Shown piece by piece: positions 58,119-64,000 of a DNA stretch of 64,000 bases. Source of the stretch: Streptomyces carminius (GTDB lineage Bacteria > Actinomycetota > Actinomycetes > Streptomycetales > Streptomycetaceae); NCBI RefSeq assembly GCF_002794255.1, contig NZ_PGGW01000008.1, forward strand, positions 124,001-188,000. Direction: 5' to 3'. The translations under genes and the position numbers were made by a program. How positions within the stretch are numbered: the first letter of the stretch is position 1; each line of letters begins with the position of its first letter. The notes beneath the pieces are model-generated. The model was not told the DNA's origin. It did not search any database and saw only the letters and a list, made by a program, of their open reading frames with translations.

Positions 58119-58751
58119 GTGTTTCGGACATCCAGCGGAGTTCTGCGCCAGACGGCCGTCGTCGCGGTCCTGGCGGTGGCGGCGCTGACCGGTTGCCAGC
58201 CGGAGGACGTGCCGGCCGCGCCGGGCTCCTCCGGGCCCGCCGTGCCGGACGCCTCGCGGTCCGCCACGCCGGGCACCCCGGCGCCGGACGGCGAGCGGGC
58301 TCTGGTGGACGCCGAGGAGGCGGGCGGACTGCGCAGGCACATGGGAGACGGAGCGGTCACGGACGTGCCGGTCGACCCGGGGGAGATGCGGGACGGCATG
58401 CGGCTGGTCGTCAGCCACTTCGCCGACCCGGACGGCGGCGACCCGATCCTCTTCGAGGGGGTCGACAACGTTCCGGAGGACCCCAACAAGCGTCGTGAGC
58501 ACCTCTTCCGCGGCATGCTGGAGCACATCCAGTGGGACCCCGAGCTGGGGCAGCCCACGGCCGAGCCGGTGGCCGACCCGGGGCCGCTGGGCGGTTCGGT
58601 GGAGTGCCTGCTGGCCTCCCTGGCCGAGAGCGGCAACGTGATCTGCGGCTGGGCGGACGAGAGCACCGCCGCGGTCGCGCTGTTCCCGGACAGCGACCTG
58701 GCGGAGGCCGGGAAGCTGTTCGTGGCCATGCGCGGCGACCTGGAACGCTGA
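58119..58751 (+). CDS. lipoprotein of unknown function
   Basis: 210 residues from the GTG at 58119 (VFRTSSGVLRQTAVVAVLAV). The lipobox LTGC lies at residues about 23-26 after a short hydrophobic stretch, so the protein should be lipid-anchored outside the membrane. A Pro/Ser-rich spacer and a compact 130-residue domain follow, with two cysteines (SVECLLASLAESGNVICGWA) that could form a disulfide. It has the pattern of many actinobacterial lipoproteins with an unassigned C-terminal domain. The function is unknown. Confidence 0.82.
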   Translation: MFRTSSGVLRQTAVVAVLAVAALTGCQPEDVPAAPGSSGPAVPDASRSATPGTPAPDGERALVDAEEAGGLRRHMGDGAVTDVPVDPGEMRDGMRLVVSHFADPDGGDPILFEGVDNVPEDPNKRREHLFRGMLEHIQWDPELGQPTAEPVADPGPLGGSVECLLASLAESGNVICGWADESTAAVALFPDSDLAEAGKLFVAMRGDLER

Positions 58752-58760
58752 CCCCGCACA

Positions 58761-58800
58761 CCGGGCCCGCGGCACCCCGTCCGGGGTGCCGCGGGCCCGG
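58761..58800. terminator. 18-bp perfect hairpin after the lipoprotein gene
   Basis: Arms 58761-58778 and 58783-58800 with the loop gtcc. It begins 10 bp after the stop codon. Confidence 0.9.
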
Positions 58801-58919
58801 CGCGTACCCCGGCGTCTCGTCCCGTCCACGGGACCGCACGGTCCCGCTTCCGGTGTGCGTCGCCTCACACGCCCCACCCCGCGCACCGGTCACTCACCCC
58901 GTTCCGCAAAAGACCCAAA

Positions 58920-59008
58920 GACCCTATGGGTCATCCGATGGTACGAATGGGGCGGATCGGGGTAGAGGCAGTCGGGTGCGGCGGACTCGGAACCACATCC
59001 GCACCCGA
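58920..59008 (+). promoter_or_regulatory. catalase leader with two inverted repeats
   Basis: A palindrome GACCC-TAT-GGGTC (58920-58932), preceded by a direct half repeat (agacccaaagaccc), lies about 100 bp before the catalase start. A second, 10-bp perfect repeat TCGGGTGCGG/CCGCACCCGA has arms at 58972-58981 and 58999-59008, ending 8 bp before the ribosome site. The first could bind a repressor of the CatR/Fur type; the second could be an operator or an RNA hairpin masking translation. Confidence 0.6.
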
Positions 59009-59028
59009 TGTTCGAAGGAGACCAGGAC

Positions 59029-60684
59029 GTGACCGAGACAGCGAAGCGGGGAGCCACCACGGGCGACGACCGGCCGGTACTCACCAACCGGCAGGGGCAC
59101 CCGATCCACGACAACCAGAACCAGCGCACGGTCGGGGCCCGGGGCCCGGCCACGCTGGAGAACTACCACTTCCTGGAGAAGATCAGCCACTTCGACCGGG
59201 AGCGCATCCCCGAGCGCGTGGTGCACGCGCGCGGTGTGACGGCCTTCGGCTTCTTCGAGGCGTACGGCTCCTGGGGCGACGAGCCCATCAGCCGCTACAC
59301 CCGAGCCAAGCTGTTCCAGGAGCAGGGGAAGCGCACCGACGTGGCCGTCCGCTTCTCCACCGTCATCGGCGGCCGGGACTCCTCGGAGGCCGCCCGCGAC
59401 CCCCGGGGCTTCGCGGTGAAGTTCTACACCGAGGAGGGCAACTGGGACCTGGTCGGCAACAACCTGGGCGTCTTCTTCATCCGGGACGCGATCAAGTTCC
59501 CCGACGTCATCCACGCCCTCAAGCCCGATCCGGTGACGTTCGAGCAGCGGCCCGAGCGGATCTTCGACTTCATGTCGCAGACCCCGGAGTCGATGCACAT
59601 GCTGGTGAACCTCTTCAGCCCGCGCGGCATCCCCGCCGACTACCGGCACATGCAGGGCTTCGGGGTCAACACCTACAAGTGGGAGAACGCCGACGGCCGC
59701 ACCATGCTGGTCAAGTACCACTGGATGCCCAGGCAGGGCGTGCGCTCCATGACCGAGGAGGACGCCGCCAACGTCCAGGCCGACAGCCTCGGCCACGCCA
59801 CCAAGGACCTGTACGAGGCCGTGGGCCGGGGCGAGTACCCGGAGTGGGAGCTCCTGGTGCAGATGATGGACGACCACGAGCACCCGGAGCTGGACTTCGA
59901 TCCGCTGGACGACACCAAGACCTGGCCGGAGCAGGAGTTCCCGCCCAAGCCGGTGGGCCGGATGGTGCTCGACCGGATGCCGGACGACTTCTTCACCGAG
60001 AACGAGCAGATCGCCTTCGGTACCGGCGTGCTGGTCGACGGCCTGGACTTTTCCGACGACAAGATGCTGGTCGGCCGCACCTTCTCCTACAGCGACACCC
60101 AGCGCTACCGGGTCGGCCCCAACTACCTCCAGCTGCCGGTGAACCAGGCCAAGGCCCCGGTACACACCAACCAGAACGGCGGCCCGATGGCGTACGCGAC
60201 CGACCCCCGGGGCGAGAACCGGCACGTCAACTACGAGCCGTCCACCCTCGGCGGACTGCGCGAGGCCGAGGGGCCGGGCTACGGCGAGCAGGGACCGGAA
60301 CTCCGCGGCCGGCTGACCCGCAGCCGCATCCCCCGGACCAACGACTACCTGCAGGCCGGGCAGCGCTACATGCTGATGGAGGACTGGGAGCGCGACGACC
60401 TGGTCAGGAACTTCGTCGACCAGTTCGGGCAGTGCCCCGGGCACATCCAGGAGCGGATGGTGTGGCACTGCCTGCTCGCCGAGAACGAGCTGGGGCTGCG
60501 GGTCGGCGACGGCCTCGGCATCTCCCCGCAGGACGTGGCGCACCTGGAGCCCCTGCCGGACCAGCGGCTCACCGACGAGGACCGGGAGCGGCTGGCGAAC
60601 CTGGGCAAGAACCCGCCGCGTGACGTGGCCGGCCTGACGATGACGCACTGCGTCCCCGACGAGCGGCACGTGGTGACCCGCTGA
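59029..60684 (+). CDS. katA: monofunctional heme catalase
   Basis: 551 residues from the GTG at 59029 (AAGGAG about 8 nt upstream). Active-site His66 is in [19 protein letters not shown], Asn in [20 protein letters not shown], and the proximal heme Tyr in [20 protein letters not shown]. The distal residues [20 protein letters not shown] are intact. It converts H2O2 to water and oxygen. It is longer than small-subunit catalases by a C-terminal extension of about 60 residues. The leader contains two inverted repeats suggesting repressor control. Confidence 0.95.
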   Translation: MTETAKRGATTGDDRPVLTNRQGHPIHDNQNQRTVGARGPATLENYHFLEKISHFDRERIPERVVHARGVTAFGFFEAYGSWGDEPISRYTRAKLFQEQGKRTDVAVRFSTVIGGRDSSEAARDPRGFAVKFYTEEGNWDLVGNNLGVFFIRDAIKFPDVIHALKPDPVTFEQRPERIFDFMSQTPESMHMLVNLFSPRGIPADYRHMQGFGVNTYKWENADGRTMLVKYHWMPRQGVRSMTEEDAANVQADSLGHATKDLYEAVGRGEYPEWELLVQMMDDHEHPELDFDPLDDTKTWPEQEFPPKPVGRMVLDRMPDDFFTENEQIAFGTGVLVDGLDFSDDKMLVGRTFSYSDTQRYRVGPNYLQLPVNQAKAPVHTNQNGGPMAYATDPRGENRHVNYEPSTLGGLREAEGPGYGEQGPELRGRLTRSRIPRTNDYLQAGQRYMLMEDWERDDLVRNFVDQFGQCPGHIQERMVWHCLLAENELGLRVGDGLGISPQDVAHLEPLPDQRLTDEDRERLANLGKNPPRDVAGLTMTHCVPDERHVVTR

Positions 60685-60717
60685 GCCGGCGGCCCCGGCC
60701 GCCGGCCCCGCCGGACC

Positions 60718-60757
60718 CGGCCCGCCACACGGGCGTACCCGCCCGTGTGGCGGGCCG
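60718..60757. terminator. 18-bp perfect hairpin after catalase
   Basis: Arms 60718-60735 and 60740-60757 with the 4-nt loop tacc, 34 bp after the stop. Confidence 0.9.
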
Positions 60758-60838
60758 TTCACGGGGAATCCGGCCAGGGGACCGGGGAGGCGGCCCCCCG
60801 GACCGTGACAGGAACACCCGGCAGGAGAGGTCCGGTCG

Positions 60839-61111
60839 ATGAAGAGAAAAAAGCAGAAGATGCTGTACAGGCCGGTGGGCCTCGGGCTCGGCATGCTGAG
60901 CGGTGCCATCGCGACCACGGCCTTCAAGCAGGCGTGGAAGTTCGTCAGCGACGAGGACGACGCCCCCGACCCCGGTGACGAGGACCGGAAGCTGAGCGAG
61001 ATCCTGCTGGCCGCCGCGATCCAGGGAGTGATCTTCTCGGTGGTCAGGGCGGCGGTGGACCGCGGCGGTGCCGTGGTGGTCCGCAGGATGACGGGAAGCT
61101 GGCCGGGCTGA
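60839..61111 (+). CDS. DUF4235 membrane protein
   Basis: A 90-residue protein with a strong AGGAGAGG site. The sequence LYRPVGLGLGMLSGAIATTA, FKQAWKFVSDEDDAPDPGDE and ILLAAAIQGVIFSVVRAAVD is the DUF4235 family. Two hydrophobic helices flank an acidic loop. The function is unknown. It stands alone between two terminators after catalase, so it has its own promoter. Confidence 0.88.
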   Translation: MKRKKQKMLYRPVGLGLGMLSGAIATTAFKQAWKFVSDEDDAPDPGDEDRKLSEILLAAAIQGVIFSVVRAAVDRGGAVVVRRMTGSWPG

Positions 61112-61131
61112 GCGTCCCGGACCGGCACCAC

Positions 61132-61179
61132 GGGCCGGCGGGCCGGTGGCGGGAGCCCCCGCCACCGGCCCGCCGGCCC
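61132..61179. terminator. 22-bp perfect hairpin between convergent genes
   Basis: Arms 61132-61153 and 61158-61179 with a 4-nt loop, ending one base before the stop codon of the convergent membrane protein. It serves both genes. Confidence 0.92.
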
Positions 61180-61851
61180 TCATTTCTCCCGCCGGCCGGT
61201 GCCGGCCAGGGGGGCCTCCGGCACCAGGAGGCAGACGACCAGCTTGAGGAAGAACAGGGGAGTGAACCAGAGCAGCTCCCGCGGTACCGGGAACCACACC
61301 AGGTTCACCAGGACGGCCACCAGGTAGCAGGCCATCGCCACCGGCCTGACCAGGGGGAGGGGCGCGGACTCCACGACCACGGCGGCCGCCGCCAGCAGTG
61401 CGGTGTTCACCAGTAGCCACTGCCAGTTCCGTCCCGCGCCGCCGGGCAGCAGCAGGAACGCCACGGCGGCCAGATGCACCAGATGGACGGAGAGCAGGAT
61501 CCGCCGCCGGCGCGGCGCGCCCGCCGACCGGAGGTGGTACCAGCGCTTGGTGGTGTTGCCGGCGAGGGTCAGCACCCCGCCGACCATGTCGAGCGCGACC
61601 ACGGCCGCCACCGCCGCCTGGAGGAGGGACCAGCGGCCGTACGCGCCGGTGCGCACCGCGAGGACGGCCAGCAGCGCGCAGCACAGCGCCCCGCCGAGCA
61701 GTTCCACGAGACGCTCGCCGCGGCTCATGCCCGGGCCCATGAGGCGGTCCACGTGTCCCGCCCAACCCGCCCGTACGGGCGGAACGGCCCAGTCGATCCG
61801 CGCGTCGGCGCACTCCGGGGGACCGTCGGCGGCCCCGTCGCCGTCAGCCAT
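61180..61851 (-). CDS. polytopic membrane protein, TetR-linked
   Basis: A 223-residue protein from the ATG at 61851, overlapping the TetR stop by 8 nt. Six hydrophobic helices are visible (LVELLGGALCCALLAVLAVR, LLQAAVAAVVALDMVGGVLT, LVHLAAVAFLLLP, LLVNTALLAAAAVVVESAPL, MACYLVAVLVNLVWFPVP, FTPLFFLKLVVCLLVPEAPL). An N-terminal 45-residue acidic leader precedes them. I do not recognise the family; the TetR coupling suggests an inducible efflux or membrane-protection role. Confidence 0.75.
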   Translation of the reverse strand: MADGDGAADGPPECADARIDWAVPPVRAGWAGHVDRLMGPGMSRGERLVELLGGALCCALLAVLAVRTGAYGRWSLLQAAVAAVVALDMVGGVLTLAGNTTKRWYHLRSAGAPRRRRILLSVHLVHLAAVAFLLLPGGAGRNWQWLLVNTALLAAAAVVVESAPLPLVRPVAMACYLVAVLVNLVWFPVPRELLWFTPLFFLKLVVCLLVPEAPLAGTGRREK

Positions 61852-62479
61852 CCCGTTCGCTCCCTCCGGCCGTACGTCCGGCCGTACGCGGCCCCCACAG
61901 GCCGGCGAGCAGACTCCAGACCTGTTCGGTGTCGTCGGCGTCATCCGCGCGGAAGCCGCCGACCGGGTCCGTGACCCGCCGCAGGGCCCACCGGTCGGCG
62001 GTGTGCATGACCGCCATGGTGGCGGACAGCATCAGCCGCCGGTCGACGTCGTCGCGGACGACCCCGAGGGCCCGCCCGTTGTCGAGCACGGTGGCGAACC
62101 AGCCCGTCCACTCCTGTCCGGCGGCCCGGGTGACGGCCGCGTCGGCCAGGGCCAGGTCGTCGGGGTGGGCGGCGAGATGGCGCACCAGCCTGCGCGAGCC
62201 CGCGCGCAGGCCGGCCCAGAACTCCTCGGCCGTCCCGGCGTCCCGCCACGGGCCCAGGGCGGTGGTCAGCCGGTCCCGCACCCCGTCGAGCACCGCCGCG
62301 AGCAGGTCCTGTCTGCCGTCGAAGTACTGGTAGGCAGCGCTCTTGGAGAGTCCGGCGGCGGCGGTGATCGCGTTGTACGAGGCGTTGTCGGGACCGTCCC
62401 GGGCGAAGTGGGACCGGGCCGTCTCCAGGATCTCCCGGCGGCGCTCCGGGGGCAGTCGGTGGAAGCGGGGAAGTGGCAT
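61844..62479 (-). CDS. TetR/AcrR-family regulator
   Basis: A 211-residue regulator. The HTH is PPERRREILETARSHFARDG, NASYNAITAAAGLSKSAAYQ, YFDGRQDLLAAVL. The C-terminal ligand domain is helical (AGSRRLVRHLAAHPDDLALA). It is translationally coupled to the downstream membrane protein and probably controls it. It starts at 62479. The promoter region upstream (62480-62600) carries repeated ggtggtccg and caccggtgcc elements. Confidence 0.9.
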   Translation of the reverse strand: MPLPRFHRLPPERRREILETARSHFARDGPDNASYNAITAAAGLSKSAAYQYFDGRQDLLAAVLDGVRDRLTTALGPWRDAGTAEEFWAGLRAGSRRLVRHLAAHPDDLALADAAVTRAAGQEWTGWFATVLDNGRALGVVRDDVDRRLMLSATMAVMHTADRWALRRVTDPVGGFRADDADDTEQVWSLLAGLWGPRTAGRTAGGSERDG

Positions 62480-62567
62480 GGACCGATGGTACGCACTGCC
62501 GGTCGGAAGGGTGGTCCGGACCGGTGGTCCGCACCGGTGCCACCGGCCCGGTGGCAGATACCGGGTT

Positions 62568-62593
62568 CCGCTTCCCGCCGCGGCGGGAAGCGG
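62568..62593. promoter_or_regulatory. 26-bp perfect palindrome upstream of the aminotransferase gene
   Basis: Two 13-nt arms without a loop, 40 bp before the TTG start of the MalY-like gene and 90 bp from the divergent TetR start. By position it could be a TetR operator, a terminator-like hairpin or a leader structure. Confidence 0.55.
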
Positions 62594-62633
62594 TCTCCCA
62601 AGGTGATTTCACGGCCGATCCCGGAGGTGTCCC

Positions 62634-63824
62634 TTGGCGCTCCCGCACTCCCCGTACCCCCCGCGGTCCGGCGCGGCGCCGGGCCCCGACCCGCTGCGCC
62701 GGCTGACCATGGCGGAGCTCAGGCGGCGCACCAGCGCGAAGTGGCGTGCCCACCCCGAGGACGTGCTGCCGCTGTGGGTCGCGGAGATGGACGTTCCCCT
62801 CGCCGAGCCCGTCGCCCGGGCGCTCACCGAGACCGTCGCCCTCGGTGACACCGGTTATCCGGCGGGCACGGGATACGCCGAGGCGCTGGCCTCCTTCGCG
62901 GAGGAGCGCTGGGACTGGCGGATCGGGACGGAGCGCACCGCGCTCGTGCCCGATGTGATGGTGGGGATCGTGGAGGTGCTCAAGCTGGTCACCGGCCCCG
63001 GGGACGCGGTGGTCGTCAACCCGCCGGTGTACCCGCCCTTCTACGCGTTCGTCGAGCACCTGGGCCGCCGGATCGTCGAGGCCCCGCTCGGCGCGGACCA
63101 CCGGCTGGACCTCCGGACGCTCCGCGGCGCCTTCGGGTCGGCCACCGCGGGCGGGCGGCGCGCCGCCTACCTGCTGTGCAGCCCCCACAACCCGACGGGC
63201 ACCGTCCACACCCGGGCCGAACTGGAGCGGGTGGCCGCCCTGGCGGGGGAGTACCGGATCCGGGTCGTCTCCGACGAGATCCACGCCCCCCTGGTGCTGC
63301 CCGGGGCGGAACACACCCCCTATCCGAGTGTGCGCGGCGCCTCGGACTCCTTCGCCGTGCTGTCGGCCTCCAAGGCGTGGAACCTCGCGGGGCTGAAAGC
63401 CGCTCTCGTGGTGGCGGGCCCCGGCGCCGCGGAGGACCTGGCCCGGATGCCCGAGGAGGTCTGGCACGGGGCGAGCCATCTGGGCGTCATCGCCCACAGC
63501 GCGGCACTGCGCCACGGCGGCGACTGGCTCGACGCGCTGCTGGCCGGGCTGGACGGCAACCGGCGGCTGCTGGCCGGTCTGCTGGCGGAGCACCTGCCCG
63601 CGGTGCGGTACCGCCCGGCCCAGGGCACGTATCTCGCCTGGCTGGACTGCCGGGCCCTCGGGCTGGGCGACGATCCGGCGGCGGTGTTCCTGGAGCGCGG
63701 CCGGGTGGCCCTCAACTCCGGACCCGACTTCGGTACGGGGGGTGCCGGGCATGTCCGGCTGAACACGGCCACCTCGCCGGAGGTGCTCACCGAGGCCGTA
63801 CGGCGGATGGCCGCCGCGCTCTGA
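62634..63824 (+). CDS. MalY/PatB-family aminotransferase (cystathionine beta-lyase type)
   Basis: 396 residues from the TTG at 62634 with GGAGG 7 nt upstream. It is a fold-type I PLP enzyme. [20 protein letters not shown] is the MalY/PatB N-terminal signature; [35 protein letters not shown] and the Schiff-base Lys in [18 protein letters not shown] follow. Related enzymes cleave cystathionine or cysteine conjugates. No sulfur-metabolism gene is adjacent, so the physiological substrate is uncertain. Confidence 0.9.
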   Translation: MALPHSPYPPRSGAAPGPDPLRRLTMAELRRRTSAKWRAHPEDVLPLWVAEMDVPLAEPVARALTETVALGDTGYPAGTGYAEALASFAEERWDWRIGTERTALVPDVMVGIVEVLKLVTGPGDAVVVNPPVYPPFYAFVEHLGRRIVEAPLGADHRLDLRTLRGAFGSATAGGRRAAYLLCSPHNPTGTVHTRAELERVAALAGEYRIRVVSDEIHAPLVLPGAEHTPYPSVRGASDSFAVLSASKAWNLAGLKAALVVAGPGAAEDLARMPEEVWHGASHLGVIAHSAALRHGGDWLDALLAGLDGNRRLLAGLLAEHLPAVRYRPAQGTYLAWLDCRALGLGDDPAAVFLERGRVALNSGPDFGTGGAGHVRLNTATSPEVLTEAVRRMAAAL

Positions 63825-64000
63825 GGGGCCCGGTGCCGAGGGGACAAGACGGTATCCGGCCGTACCGGCGTACCGGCGAAAACTTTCGGAGCTCCCGACC
63901 GCGAGCTCTTCATTCAGCGGGCTGAACTCCTTTCACATACAAGCAACTTACCGGATACAGACTCTTGACCCGAGCATGCCCCGGTGATTCTCTTTCCGGA
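63825..64000. other. right-edge non-coding region with operator-like palindrome
   Basis: No gene is visible. It holds TTCAGC-GG-GCTGAA (63913-63926) and an AT-richer stretch with ttgaccc at 63967, which looks like a -35 region for a gene beyond the window. gagctc also occurs twice near 63890-63910. Confidence 0.4.

Noticed and set aside
1..64000. tRNA, rRNA and insertion sequences
   Set aside because: No cloverleaf-like segment with a CCA-type end, no rRNA stretch, and no transposase-like protein was seen by reading; a dedicated tRNA scan was not possible.

Overview
The window reads as chromosomal DNA of a Streptomyces-like actinomycete. Coding DNA is very GC-rich (by eye well above 70 %), GTG and TTG starts are common, and the gene content is typical of the group: SARP and XRE/STAND regulators, an XRE-DUF5753 regulator beside a RsbW-like ATPase, MurT/GatD, and very rare TTA codons. 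No rRNA, tRNA, CRISPR array, insertion sequence or integrase was seen. About 55 protein genes are supported.

Layout. 1-3.8 kb: a partial CNNM/DUF21 membrane protein, a GNAT acetyltransferase, an F420-type luciferase-like oxidoreductase, an orphan ABC ATPase and a methyltransferase. 3.9-8.6 kb: biotin synthesis, with bioB-bioA-bioD on the minus strand and bioF divergent. 8.7-12.3 kb: a DUF6328 membrane protein, a ClpP-type protease with a small downstream gene, a divergent orphan Phd/YefM antitoxin, a PlsC-type acyltransferase and a DUF421 membrane protein. 12.4-15.5 kb: three cation-transport proteins (voltage-sensor channel, CPA1 antiporter, K+ channel). 15.5-19.4 kb: two head-to-head XRE/STAND regulators and a SARP.

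19.6-42.2 kb holds the main system, a contractile injection system (CIS) of the Streptomyces type. Transcribed on the minus strand from about 36.2 kb down to 19.6 kb are: a Pvc16-like protein, an AAA+ ATPase, the sheath, an inner-tube protein, a CxxC assembly protein, a DUF6760 protein, a 1005-residue Pro/Ala/Gly-rich protein, a second tube protein, a LysM tube-initiator protein, a gp27/gp5-like spike, a gp25-like protein, two baseplate-wedge proteins, and a zinc-ribbon membrane protein with an outer discoidin-like domain. Many of these genes overlap by 1-14 nt. Beyond the 5' end lie a secreted beta-propeller/CARDB protein, a LuxR-type regulator, a single-pass membrane protein and a DUF4280 PAAR-like tip protein. 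No capsid, terminase, integrase, tail fibre or DUF4157 gene was seen, so this is not a prophage.

All in-frame TTA (bldA-dependent) codons I found in the window, four in total, lie in genes bracketing the CIS: one STAND regulator, the SARP, the LuxR-type regulator and the membrane protein. This suggests the CIS is under developmental control.

42.4-64 kb is housekeeping and accessory DNA: CtaG and a small membrane protein; MurT/GatD (peptidoglycan amidation); a TetR with a divergent acyl-CoA dehydrogenase and a clear operator; an NlpC/P60 hydrolase behind a c-di-AMP (ydaO-type) riboswitch; a streptogrisin-like protease with a poly-glycine tail; succinate-semialdehyde dehydrogenase; an anti-sigma-like ATPase with a divergent XRE-DUF5753 regulator; topoisomerase IB; a YbdK/EgtA-type ligase; a duplicated Cys-rich protein; a lipoprotein; catalase; a DUF4235 protein; a TetR with a membrane protein; and a MalY/PatB aminotransferase. 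Long, mostly perfect inverted repeats serve as terminators at many gene ends.
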